Assembly (NCBI GenBank): GCA_934630445.1
Contig: CAKTWY010000026.1
Span: 1 to 17,776, forward strand
Length of the DNA stretch: 17,776 bases
Source of the DNA: an uncultured Eubacteriales bacterium
GTDB lineage: Bacteria; Bacillota; Clostridia; Oscillospirales; Butyricicoccaceae
Direction: 5' to 3'
Shown here in pieces: positions 7,901 to 14,445 of the stretch; positions within the stretch are counted from its first letter, which is position 1; every line of letters begins with the position of its first letter. The notes below the pieces were generated by a model. That model saw only the letters and a program-made list of their open reading frames with translations. It made no database searches and was not told where the DNA came from. The translations under genes were made by a program, and so were the position numbers.

Positions 7901-8457
7901 GCCTCGCGCTGCTCGGGCAGATTGTGGTCCTGCAGCTCGAGATAGTAGTTTTCCGCGCCGAAAATGTCGCGGTATTCCAGCGCGAGCGCCTTTGCCCCCT
8001 CGTAATCGCCATCCAGCAGCTTCTGCGGCACAGCGCCCGCGATGCAGGCGGACAGAGCGATCAACCCCTCCGCATGTTCGCGCAGAAGGTCCATGTCCAC
8101 GCGGGGCTTGATGTAAAACCCCTCGGTAAAGCCGCAGCTCACAAGATAGATGAGGTTGCGGTAGCCTGTCTCATTTTTGCATAAGAGAACCAGGTGATTC
8201 GCCCCCGCGTCAAGCTCATGCACACGTGAAAAGCGGTCTCGCGGCGCGACATACACCTCGCAGCCGATAATCGGCTTGACGCCTTCCTTTTTCGCCGCGC
8301 GATAAAAGTCGATCACACCGTACATCACGCCGTGATCGGTAATGGCGACAGCTTTCTGCCCGAGTTCGCGGCAGCGCGCGGCGAGGTTTTTGATGCGGCA
8401 CGCGCCGTCAAGCAGACTGTATTCCGTATGTACATGCAGGTGAACAAAATCCGTCAT
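4945..8457 (-). CDS. dnaE: DNA polymerase III subunit alpha (DnaE)
   Basis: A replicative DNA polymerase of 1170 residues, normal for DnaE. Domains in order: PHP (1-about 280, opening HLHVHTEYSLLDG), palm with GPGRGSAAGS (355-364) and the catalytic PDIDIDF (396-402), third catalytic Asp at 549 in LKMDFLGL, thumb and fingers, a helix-hairpin-helix around FGLGAVKNVG (822-831), a canonical beta-clamp motif QLDLF (908-912), and an OB fold at about 988-1065. All nine PHP metal-ligand positions known from Thermus DnaE appear intact: H8, H10, D17, H42, E67, H88, C138, D206, H208. The ATG at 8457 overlaps the whiA stop as ATGA, with AAGGAG inside the whiA end, so translation is coupled. Clostridia usually also carry PolC elsewhere. 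It is the last gene of the murB operon in this window. Confidence 0.97.
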   Translation of the reverse strand: MTDFVHLHVHTEYSLLDGACRIKNLAARCRELGQKAVAITDHGVMYGVIDFYRAAKKEGVKPIIGCEVYVAPRDRFSRVHELDAGANHLVLLCKNETGYRNLIYLVSCGFTEGFYIKPRVDMDLLREHAEGLIALSACIAGAVPQKLLDGDYEGAKALALEYRDIFGAENYYLELQDHNLPEQREAAKGILRIHHDTGIPLVVTNDAHYLTRGDAQIQDVLMCIQMNKTVEDQDRMRFETDEFYLKDGDEMAALFPEYPEACRNTLEIAERCNLEFTFGERKLPEFDVPDGKSALEYLKELCAAGFARRYPDAPEAYRARLQYEIDMIAQMGFVDYFLIVGDFIAYAKQNGIAVGPGRGSAAGSMVAYCLDITDIDPMRYSLYFERFLNPERVSMPDIDIDFCYLRRPEVIDYVIRKYGADHVAQIVTFGTMAARAAIRDVARALNIPYADADVVAKQVPFELHMTLDRALEVSKPLKERYDADETVRRLIDTARALEGMPRHASTHAAGVVITKNPVYEYVPLAKNDESIVTQFTMTTLEELGLLKMDFLGLRNLTVIEYAERMARERDPGFSIADAPLDDAETFEMLSQGKTVGVFQLESAGITNVVTGLKPQSIEDITAVVALYRPGPMASIPRYIYSKNNPSKVTYKHPLLRDILSVTYGCMVYQEQVMEVFRVLAGYSLGKADMVRRAMSKKKFDVLAAERRAFVHGNPDEGIDGAVKRGVPENVAEEIFDEILDFANYAFNKAHAVAYAMVSYRTAYLKCHYPQEYMAALLTSVLDSTPKISEYIAACREMGIAVLPPDINSSQSDFTVSEGGIRFGLGAVKNVGVNFIRDLIAERRSGGRFASLEDFCNRMFDALNRRMVENLIKCGAFDSTGARRSQLLRVYDGIIDGVGDARRKNLEGQLDLFGGGVGESAAKTPLPDVPELPKKELLSMEKETTGLYLSGHPMDDYIAIVREAKTPALGAILADFGPEGAGETYRDEMFVTVCGIITSVRLKTTKSNNMMAYVVLEDVTGAIEMLVFQRVLTQSGNYIKEDTPVVLRARISAREDEEPKLIVEELRPLTAEDAAALTSPAHAGNGGRRPAGPDSVRKTRRLYIRVPGEGDPVFQKVIEVLSRYPGMLPVIIKYEDTGAYKQAPARLNVSADAGLLADVRALVGSANAVIK

Positions 8458-9371
8458 TGCTGCTCCTTATCCGTCTGATACGCCGCGGCGATCTCTATGA
8501 TTTTTTTCAGCCGATGGTTCAGCCCCGCCCGCGACAGCGGCGGGTCAAACTTGCGCGCCAGCTCCGTCAGCGAGCACTCCGGATAATCGACGCGCATCTG
8601 CGCCGTCTGGCGCAGTTCCTCCTTCAGCGTCTGCAGGCCGGTATGCTCCATAATAACAGAGATCGCCTCGATCTGCTTGGCTGCCGCATCGACGGACTTC
8701 ATAATATTGGCCGTCTCGCAGTTGACCTTGCGGTTCAGATCGTTGCGCAGCTCCTTTTCCACCTTGATCTGCATCAGCTCCATCGCCGCCAGCGGCGCGC
8801 CCACAGCGGTCAGAAAATCCTCAATGGCCGTGCTTTCCTTAAAATAAATCAGATAATGGTACTTGCGCCTGGAAAGCTTCGGCGCCATGCCATAGTCCAA
8901 AAGGAACGACATCACCTGCCGCGAAAGCGACGCCGACGGCGTCACCAGCTCCAGATGATACTTTTTTTCCGGATTGGTGACGGATCCGCCGACAAGAAAC
9001 GCCCCCCGCAGAAAAGCCGAACGGCAGCATTCCTCGTCGGTCACCGCGCGGTTGAACGGAAGTGTCACAGCGTTCAGATCATAGCCATACGCCTTCAGGA
9101 TGCGCGCAACATCCTCCTTCGCAGTGATGTCAAGGGCATAGCGCGCGAGTGCCGCCTTGCCGATCTCCTCGCGCGCCGTCACACCAAAGGCGCGGCGCAG
9201 AAGCGTCTGCGCCCGTTTATATACCGCAGCGTTCTCCGTGCGGATGCGGATCTCCGTAGTCGAAAATATATTTGCAAAGAGGAGCATCCCGTAAAGCTCA
9301 GCCACTTCGCAGCAAGGCCGGCTCGAACCATTTTTACAGATCTCCATCTTTGCCTCAGCGGCAATAGACAT
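8454..9371 (-). CDS. whiA: WhiA, DNA-binding regulator of cell division and differentiation
   Basis: A protein of 305 residues combining a LAGLIDADG-homing-endonuclease-like fold with a C-terminal helix-turn-helix. The endonuclease-like part includes AFLRGAFLVGGSVTNPEKKY; the C-terminal part includes CSLTELARKFDPPLSRAGLN, typical of WhiA. In actinomycetes it controls sporulation septation; in Bacillus it affects division and chromosome segregation. Start: ATG at 9371 has GGGGAG with 7-base spacing and gives MSIAAEAKMEICKN, matching the family N-terminus (MSFASETKKEL in Bacillus). An upstream ATG at 9392 overlaps the yvcK stop as TGATG and would add seven residues. The yvcK-whiA adjacency is a very common pairing, which supports both calls. 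Confidence 0.95.
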   Translation of the reverse strand: MSIAAEAKMEICKNGSSRPCCEVAELYGMLLFANIFSTTEIRIRTENAAVYKRAQTLLRRAFGVTAREEIGKAALARYALDITAKEDVARILKAYGYDLNAVTLPFNRAVTDEECCRSAFLRGAFLVGGSVTNPEKKYHLELVTPSASLSRQVMSFLLDYGMAPKLSRRKYHYLIYFKESTAIEDFLTAVGAPLAAMELMQIKVEKELRNDLNRKVNCETANIMKSVDAAAKQIEAISVIMEHTGLQTLKEELRQTAQMRVDYPECSLTELARKFDPPLSRAGLNHRLKKIIEIAAAYQTDKEQQ

Positions 9372-9391
9372 CCTGGCGCTCCCCCATTCCA

Positions 9392-10522
9392 TCAAAATTC
9401 CTGCGTTCCAAGCATGATTCGCTCGTACGCTTCGGCCACGCTGTCGCGCGGGCCCATGCTCATGAAGACACGCATCACCGCGCGCGCAAGCTTTTTCGGG
9501 TCATGGCGCACCATCGTGCCGATCTGCCGCACGAGCGGGAAGCCGTAAAGCCGGATCCCCGCCGCCTCAAAGCGCGCCCGGTCGATCTCCACGGGTATGG
9601 CGCCCTCTTCTTTATAATGCGCCATCGTCGCCTCCGTCACCGGCTCGGTATTAAAGATGCAGTCACTGAACAGGCGTTTTCCATGCGCGTGGCTGAGGAT
9701 GCCCGCCACATGGTCAAACGCCGTATATCCCTCCGTCTCGCCATCCTGCGTCATGATGTTCATGATATACAGCTTTTTGGCGCTTGACGAGGCGACGGCG
9801 TCGACAATGCCGTCCACCAGCAGGTTCGGGATCACGCTTGTATACAGGCTCCCCGGGCCGAGCACGATCAGCTCCGCACTGCCGATCGCCTCGATTGCCT
9901 CCTGCAGTGCCGGCGGATTTTCAGGTTCCAGCCATACGTGCGAAATGCGGCAGTCATGCGCCTTCTTATGCGCATAGATCTTCGACTCGCCGCGGATCGT
10001 GCTCCCGTCCTCAAACGCGGCGTACAGGTACACGTTCTCATTCGTCACAGGAAGCACGCGCCCGGTAACCGCCAGCACCTCGTTCATACGGCGCACCGCC
10101 TCGTCGAACGAGCCGTAGACACCGTTCAGCGCGGCGAGAAACAAATTTCCAAAGCTCTGTCCTTTGAGATAGCCGTCTGTGAAGCGGTAATTGAGCAGCT
10201 TTTCCATCGTCGGCTCGGTATTTGCAAGCGCCATGATGCAGTTGCGGATATCGCCGGGGGCCAGCATACCCAGGTCCTGCCTGAGGACGCCCGTGCCGCC
10301 GCCGTCATCCGCGACCGTAACAATGGCCGTAATATTTTCCGTATATTCCTTCAGTCCGCGCAGCAAAGTGGACAGGCCCGTGCCGCCGCCGATTACGGCA
10401 ATGCGCGGGCCGATGACGCGCAGATGCTCGGCCTGCACAGCCGCATCTGTCTCGGACAGGCCTGCCGCGCGCGCCGTGCGCTGAATGCTGATCCGGCACT
10501 TTCGGATAAATGGTCTTGACAT
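9392..10522 (-). CDS. yvcK: YvcK/CofD-like gluconeogenesis and cell-shape factor
   Basis: A cytoplasmic protein of the YvcK branch of the CofD-like family, required in Bacillus for normal shape on gluconeogenic carbon; the family binds UDP-sugars such as UDP-GlcNAc. Family motifs: VIGGGTGLSTLLRGLK (43-58), VADDGGGTGVLRQDLG (70-85), PGDIRNCIMALAN (88-100), YRFTDGYLKGQSFGNLFLAAL (near 110-131) and LGPGSLYTSVIPNLLV. The protein has 376 residues, with about 38 before the first strand; there is no membrane segment as in longer YvcK forms. The chosen ATG has AAAGGA about 11 bases upstream, a little far, so a later start such as the GTG at codon 29 is possible. The gene follows rapZ by 33 bases and abuts whiA. 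Confidence 0.95.
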   Translation of the reverse strand: MSRPFIRKCRISIQRTARAAGLSETDAAVQAEHLRVIGPRIAVIGGGTGLSTLLRGLKEYTENITAIVTVADDGGGTGVLRQDLGMLAPGDIRNCIMALANTEPTMEKLLNYRFTDGYLKGQSFGNLFLAALNGVYGSFDEAVRRMNEVLAVTGRVLPVTNENVYLYAAFEDGSTIRGESKIYAHKKAHDCRISHVWLEPENPPALQEAIEAIGSAELIVLGPGSLYTSVIPNLLVDGIVDAVASSSAKKLYIMNIMTQDGETEGYTAFDHVAGILSHAHGKRLFSDCIFNTEPVTEATMAHYKEEGAIPVEIDRARFEAAGIRLYGFPLVRQIGTMVRHDPKKLARAVMRVFMSMGPRDSVAEAYERIMLGTQEF

Positions 10523-10555
10523 ATCGCTCTATGTCCTTTCCTCAGTGATACCGCT

Positions 10556-11410
10556 CTAGCGCGCCTTCTGCGCGTCGCGGTGGACAAGAATCACGTCGTT
10601 CCCCTTCAGGCGCAGGTAGTCCGCCAGCTCGCATGCGCATGCCACCGAGCGGTGCTGCCCGCCCGTACAGCCGATCGCCACCACAAAAGAGGAGCGCTCC
10701 CCCTCCTTATACTGCGGAATGAGAAAATCCAGCATCTCATGCACATATCCCATGAACTGCTCTGCCATGCCGCCGCGGAAAACATAATCGCGCACCGCAC
10801 CGTTTTCTCCCGTGAGGGGTCTCAGCTGCACATCGTAAAAGGGGTTTGGCAGAAAACGCACGTCGAACACCGTATCCGCTTCGGTCGGGATTCCATGCTT
10901 GAATCCGAAGGAAATGATGCTGATGACAAAGTGTCCGCCCTCCGCACCAAAGAGCTGGCGAATATGTTTTTTCAGCCGCTGGGGCGAAAAGGACGTTGTG
11001 TCGATGACATAATGCGCGCTGTTTTTCAGCTTCTCCATCACGTCGTGCTCGAGGTTGATCGCCGCGCTCACCCCACAGCCGTTGTCCAGCGGATGCCTGC
11101 GCCGCGTCTCTTTATAGCGGTTGATGAGCGTCGGCACATCGCAGTCCAAAAAGAGGATTTCGCAATCGACGCCATCCTCCGCCGCATGCGCGATCTGCTC
11201 AAGGAGAAGGTCCGCATCCATCACCGCGCGCGTGTCCGCCACCAGCGCCACCTTCTGATACCGGTCGCCCGACTCCAGACACAATTTCGTAAACGTTGGG
11301 ATCAAAAGCACCGGCATGTTGTCTACACAATAGTAGCCGAGGTCTTCCAGCGTGTCAGCCACCATGCTCTTCCCTGCGCCGGACATCCCCGATACGATCA
11401 GCAGTTTCAT
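10556..11410 (-). CDS. rapZ: RapZ/YvcJ-type nucleotide-binding protein
   Basis: A P-loop ATPase/GTPase of 284 residues. The Walker A is GMSGAGKS (8-15) and is followed by LEDLGYYCVDNMP, a family signature. The C-terminal half holds the RapZ domain ending in GCTGGQHRSVACACELADYL. In E. coli RapZ delivers GlmZ sRNA to RNase E and so tunes GlmS; in Bacillus the orthologue YvcJ binds nucleotides and affects competence. Whether it controls glmS here is unknown, though glmS lies only about 3 kb upstream of the operon. Start: ATG at 11410 with GGAGGAAAGG, 9 bases away. It sits between murB (45-base gap) and yvcK (33-base gap), the standard Bacillota order except that hprK is not adjacent. Confidence 0.95.
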   Translation of the reverse strand: MKLLIVSGMSGAGKSMVADTLEDLGYYCVDNMPVLLIPTFTKLCLESGDRYQKVALVADTRAVMDADLLLEQIAHAAEDGVDCEILFLDCDVPTLINRYKETRRRHPLDNGCGVSAAINLEHDVMEKLKNSAHYVIDTTSFSPQRLKKHIRQLFGAEGGHFVISIISFGFKHGIPTEADTVFDVRFLPNPFYDVQLRPLTGENGAVRDYVFRGGMAEQFMGYVHEMLDFLIPQYKEGERSSFVVAIGCTGGQHRSVACACELADYLRLKGNDVILVHRDAQKAR

Positions 11411-11455
11411 AATCCTGTTCCTTTCCTCCGCGCAGCACGGACCAGGCCGCCCGGC

Positions 11456-12373
11456 CTATTCCGTTACACGGATCTCGCACTCGAGCGAAACGCCGCTTGT
11501 TTCAAACACCCGCGCCTTGACCAGCTCGATCAGTTCCAGAACGTCGGCACAGGTCGCACCGCCCCGGTTGATGATAAAGCCCGCATGCTTTTCAGACACC
11601 TGCGCGCCGCCGACCGCGGCGCCTTTCATGCCCGCATCTTCGATGAGCTTGCCTGCAAAGCAGCCCGCCGGGCGCTTAAAAATACTCCCTGCGCTCGGAT
11701 ATTCCAGCGGCTGCTTTTCGCGCCTGCGTCGCGCCAAATCGTCCATTTGCCGGCGGATCACGCGCGCGTCCGCCGGCGCAAGGCGCACTTTCGCATGCAG
11801 GATCACGCAGCCGGGATGATCGGTAAAATAGCTTTTGCGGTACCCAAACCCCAGTTCTTCCGCTCCCAAAACCGCCGGTGCGCCGCTCTGATCGAGAAAT
11901 GCAACGGACTCGACCACGTCCTTCATCTCGCCGCCATACGCCCCTGCGTTCATCATCACCGCGCCGCCCACAGCGCCCGGAATGCCGTGAGCAAATTCAA
12001 ACCCCGTCAGCGACTGGCGCATTGCAAAGACCGCCGCCTTTGACAGCAGCGCGCCCGCGCCGAGCCTGAGGCACGTATCCTCCTCGCGCGTGCATACATC
12101 TGCCACGCCGAACACCCGCACGACGACGCCGCGTATCCCCGCGTCCGATACGAGCAGGTTTGTTGCGTTGCCGATCACAGTCGTACGGATCCTTTCACGC
12201 CGCAGAAAGCGGATCAGCCGCACGAGATCTTCCTCGCTTTTTGGCGTGGCCATCACGTCGCACGGTCCTCCGATGCGGAAGGAGGTATAGCGCTCCATTG
12301 GTTCATCTTTTTTCAGTTCGCAATCGAAAGGTTCCGCCGCCGAAGCTTCTTTCAAAATCTCATATAAATGCAT
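11456..12373 (-). CDS. murB: UDP-N-acetylenolpyruvoylglucosamine reductase (MurB)
   Basis: An FAD- and NADPH-dependent cytoplasmic enzyme that reduces UDP-GlcNAc-enolpyruvate to UDP-MurNAc, the second committed step of peptidoglycan synthesis. FAD-binding stretches are YTSFRIGGPCDV (29-40), IGNATNLLVSDAGIRG (67-82) and GIPGAVGGAVMMNAGAYGGE (130-149). The catalytic set is R179 (YRKSYF), S230 (PSAGSIFKRP) and E300 (LECEIRV). The protein has 305 residues, normal for this family, with no obvious insertion. Start: ATG at 12373 lies 9 bases after AGGGGG; the in-frame TTG two codons upstream is only 3 bases from it. It is the first gene of the murB-rapZ-yvcK-whiA-dnaE operon and has its own promoter just upstream. 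The enzyme step follows GlmM/GlmS, encoded nearby. Confidence 0.96.
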   Translation of the reverse strand: MHLYEILKEASAAEPFDCELKKDEPMERYTSFRIGGPCDVMATPKSEEDLVRLIRFLRRERIRTTVIGNATNLLVSDAGIRGVVVRVFGVADVCTREEDTCLRLGAGALLSKAAVFAMRQSLTGFEFAHGIPGAVGGAVMMNAGAYGGEMKDVVESVAFLDQSGAPAVLGAEELGFGYRKSYFTDHPGCVILHAKVRLAPADARVIRRQMDDLARRRREKQPLEYPSAGSIFKRPAGCFAGKLIEDAGMKGAAVGGAQVSEKHAGFIINRGGATCADVLELIELVKARVFETSGVSLECEIRVTE

Positions 12374-12403
12374 TTGCAAGCACCCCCTCCCTATTGTACT
12401 CCC

Positions 12404-12412
12404 ATTATAGCA
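12404..12412 (-). promoter_or_regulatory. Extended -10 promoter of the murB operon
   Basis: On the minus strand the sequence is TGC-TATAAT, a perfect extended -10 (TGn plus consensus hexamer). The transcript would begin near 12397 and give a leader of about 24 bases containing the murB Shine-Dalgarno. No good TTGACA lies 16-18 bases upstream (only T-rich TTTTCC), as is usual when the TGn element is present. No other promoter of this quality was seen before dnaE. Confidence 0.7.
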
Positions 12413-12506
12413 AAAATCATGCCGCGGGAAAATACATTTTATCGCAAATGGCGCTGATGTTTTTCAAAGCGGCCGCTGTTCGCGCATCGCATCCGGCCGG
12501 CGCAGG

Positions 12507-13241
12507 CTATTTTTTTCTTGCGGCGATCAGCAACATCTGCGGCCGCCGCAGCTCATCCCGCGCATCCGGGTCGGCTGCAAGCAACTCCTCCTCCGGCACA
12601 GGCTCGCATACGCGCACGATCTCAAAGCCCGCGTCAAGCAGGCCGTTCAAGTATGTAGCAAGCGTCTTGTGATACTTTGTCACATGCTCCCCCAAAAAGA
12701 CCGCCTGCCGAACGCCTTCTTCAAAATAGCGGTCGACCGGCCAGTACATGCGTTCTCCGCGCTCATTCAGTTGCCACTCCTGCGGCCCTTCGGCCGTAAA
12801 GATCGGGTGCTCAACGGAAAAAACAAAAGCGCCGCCGCGCGTCAGCCATGCCGCCGCCTTCCGCGCCACGTCCGGAAAGGACTCCACATAATGGAGTACC
12901 AGCGAACTGATCACCGCGTCGAACGATTCCGCTGTGAAGCTGAGATCCTCGATTGCACATCGCCGGTATACGATCTGCGGCGCCGCATTGATCGTCCGGG
13001 CGCACGCCAGCATCTTTTCCGACAGATCGATACCCAGCACGTGCTCCGCCCCCTGTCCGGCCGCATACGCGCAGTGCCAGCCGTAGCCGCAGCCCATATC
13101 CAACACGCGCTTCCCCCTGAAATCAGGCAGCAGGCGTTTTAACGCCGGCCATTCTCCCGCACCCTCCAACCCTTTTTCGGAGCGCGTCATTCTGCTGTAT
13201 TTTTCAAAAAAGCTGTCATTGTCATATGCGTTCTCTTTCAT
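12507..13241 (-). CDS. Class I SAM-dependent methyltransferase
   Basis: A cytoplasmic methyltransferase of 244 residues with a single Rossmann-type SAM domain. Motif I is VLDMGCGYG (46-54), the acidic ribose-binding residue is D72 in IDLSEKML (71-78), and SFDAVISSLVLHYV (106-119) is motif IV followed by the post-motif region. The second half (VEHPIFTAEG..., KYHKTLATYLNGLLDAGF) is typical of small-molecule methyltransferases of the UbiE/Methyltransf_11 type. The substrate cannot be inferred. Two ATG codons are adjacent; GAGG is 6 bases from the second (13241) and 3 from the first (13244), so the second is preferred. A strong terminator lies just upstream, so the gene should have its own promoter, but I saw none that is convincing. 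It may be expressed by read-through. Confidence 0.88.
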   Translation of the reverse strand: MKENAYDNDSFFEKYSRMTRSEKGLEGAGEWPALKRLLPDFRGKRVLDMGCGYGWHCAYAAGQGAEHVLGIDLSEKMLACARTINAAPQIVYRRCAIEDLSFTAESFDAVISSLVLHYVESFPDVARKAAAWLTRGGAFVFSVEHPIFTAEGPQEWQLNERGERMYWPVDRYFEEGVRQAVFLGEHVTKYHKTLATYLNGLLDAGFEIVRVCEPVPEEELLAADPDARDELRRPQMLLIAARKK

Positions 13242-13265
13242 CATTCACCTCATATTTACACATGC

Positions 13266-13297
13266 AAAAAGGGAACGCCTTTGAAGGCGTTCCCTTT
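13266..13297 (-). terminator. Intrinsic terminator after the sigH-zinc-ribbon operon
   Basis: AAAGGGAACGCC (13268-13279) and GGCGTTCCCTTT (13286-13297) form a perfect 12-bp stem with a 6-base loop. Read on the minus strand the stem ends in a run of five T, the textbook form, 18 bases beyond the zinc-ribbon stop codon. It is followed by the methyltransferase gene and should insulate it from upstream transcription. Confidence 0.92.
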
Positions 13298-13314
13298 ATA
13301 CGGCTTAAATAACC

Positions 13315-13599
13315 TTAGTTGTTCTCAGCCTCACGCATTTTTGCAAAGCACTCGCTGCAGTAGACCGGTCTGTCGGTCTTGGGCTCGAAGGGAACTCTCG
13401 CTTCGCCGCCGCAGGCAGCGCATGTAGCGGTAAAGAACTCTCTCGGACCTCTCATCGCGTTCTTTCTGGCATCACGGCAGTTCTTGCAGCGCTGGGGCTC
13501 GTTCATGAAGCCGCGCTCCGCATAGAACTCCTGCTCGCCGGCGGTGAACACGAAATCAGCGCCGCACTCTTTGCATTTTAAGGTCTTGTCTTCGTACAT
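13315..13599 (-). CDS. Small zinc-ribbon protein with a CxxC-x17-CxxC domain
   Basis: A 94-residue soluble protein with two predicted four-cysteine zinc sites. The first is C9/C12 with C38/C41, matching the probable zinc-ribbon family (zf-trcl type). The second is C60/C63 with C81/C84, exactly 17 residues apart, the CxxC-x17-CxxC domain. The function of either family is not established; nucleic-acid or protein binding is a guess. AGAGG lies 9 bases before the ATG, and the gene starts 20 bases after the sigH stop, so it is probably co-transcribed with sigH and ends at the hairpin 13266-13297. Codon use is unlike its neighbours: five of nine Arg codons are AGA, with a strong preference for AAG, AAC, TTC and GAG, as in highly expressed clostridial genes. 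Confidence 0.9.
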   Translation of the reverse strand: MYEDKTLKCKECGADFVFTAGEQEFYAERGFMNEPQRCKNCRDARKNAMRGPREFFTATCAACGGEARVPFEPKTDRPVYCSECFAKMREAENN

Positions 13600-13619
13600 G
13601 GATTTTTACCTCTCTTTGA

Positions 13620-14321
13620 TTAGTCTCGCCCGGTTTTCTCAGGCAGTTTATTATGCGCACAGGTGTTGTCGCCTGTTGTCGCTGTGGAATGGAGATGGTG
13701 CGCAAGCTTGCGTCTTATGCGCTGGACAGCGTTGTCAATAGACTTTTGAGGCTTTTTCAGCGTCTCAGCCATTTCTTCATATCTAAGGCCGCTGAGATAG
13801 AGCGCCAAAACGTTTGCCTCAAAGGCGGAAAGCAGACCGGATAACACCGACCTGAGCTCTGTGACTGCCTCTTTGTCCATCATGAGCGCTTCCGGGTCAT
13901 AAGCCGTCGCACTGAGAAAGAGGTTAAGCTCCGCATTGTCGTCAAAAAGAGGTTGCCCGATCGAAACATAATTGTTCAAAGGGGAATGCTTTTGGCGGTT
14001 GACTGATCGTACAGCAGAAACAATACTGTTTTTGATACAGCGAAGCGCAAAAGCGGAAAAGCTGTCTGCCTTATCTGGATCGAACTCTCGCACTGCTTTG
14101 ATTAGCCCTATCATGCCTTCCTGGATGAGGTCTTCGCCATCGGCTCCGACCAGGAAATAGGGTCGTGCACAGGATCGAACGAGTCTTGCATACTTGCGGA
14201 CCAGAACGTCTTCACTGGACGCGCTGCCCTCGCGCGCCAGAGCGCACAGACGCCTGTCGTCCGCAGCATTTTGCACATCTGAAGGATATTCACTTTGTCG
14301 GGTGCTGTATGAACTCCTCAT
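13620..14321 (-). CDS. sigH: RNA polymerase sigma factor of the SigH (Spo0H) type
   Basis: A sigma-70-family factor of 233 residues. It aligns by eye with B. subtilis SigH: region 2 has YFLVGADGEDLIQEGMIGL (55-73), FDPDKADSFSAFALRCI (80-96) and the RQKHSPLNNYVS stretch (109-120); region 4 has YEEMAETLKK and SIDNAVQRIRRKL (181-190, 194-206). SigH directs early stationary-phase and sporulation genes. A tail of about 25 residues after region 4 (HSTATTGDNTC...) is poorly conserved. The ATG at 14321 has no Shine-Dalgarno and lies only about 5 bases after the expected transcription start; AGGAG occurs just inside the coding sequence (codons 2-3) with no usable start after it. The usual sigH neighbours rpmG, secE and nusG are absent. 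It is followed by the zinc-ribbon gene. Confidence 0.88.
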   Translation of the reverse strand: MRSSYSTRQSEYPSDVQNAADDRRLCALAREGSASSEDVLVRKYARLVRSCARPYFLVGADGEDLIQEGMIGLIKAVREFDPDKADSFSAFALRCIKNSIVSAVRSVNRQKHSPLNNYVSIGQPLFDDNAELNLFLSATAYDPEALMMDKEAVTELRSVLSGLLSAFEANVLALYLSGLRYEEMAETLKKPQKSIDNAVQRIRRKLAHHLHSTATTGDNTCAHNKLPEKTGRD

Positions 14322-14332
14322 TACAATTCGAT

Positions 14333-14361
14333 ATTATACATGAGCGCATGCCGCCTGTCAA
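14333..14361 (-). promoter_or_regulatory. Perfect-consensus housekeeping promoter of sigH
   Basis: On the minus strand TTGACA (14361-14356) is followed by exactly 17 bases and TATAAT (14338-14333). This is the full consensus for the vegetative sigma factor. The expected start, 6-8 bases after the -10, falls near 14326, giving a leader of about five bases. The promoter lies in the 124-base gap between glmS and sigH. Confidence 0.92.
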
Positions 14362-14445
14362 GCATTTTGTAAAAATAAGTAAAAAATCCTATGATATGGT
14401 TTTGCTTTTTTGTGTAATATACTAATCGTCATTTGCTCTTATCTC

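Noticed and set aside
8457..9548. 363-codon open frame on the plus strand opposite whiA and the end of yvcK
   Set aside because: Antisense to WhiA over its whole length, composition dominated by Arg, His and Leu, and no recognisable motif. It is a compositional shadow.
10580..12043. 487-codon open frame on the plus strand opposite rapZ and murB
   Set aside because: It lies wholly antisense to two confidently identified genes, its translation is rich in His/Arg with no domain pattern, and such frames are expected opposite GC-rich genes where antisense stop codons are rare.
14362..14445. Intrinsic terminator after glmS in the AT-rich gap
   Set aside because: A-rich and T-rich tracts could pair loosely around CC/GG, but the stem has a mismatch and almost no GC pairs, so it is not convincing.
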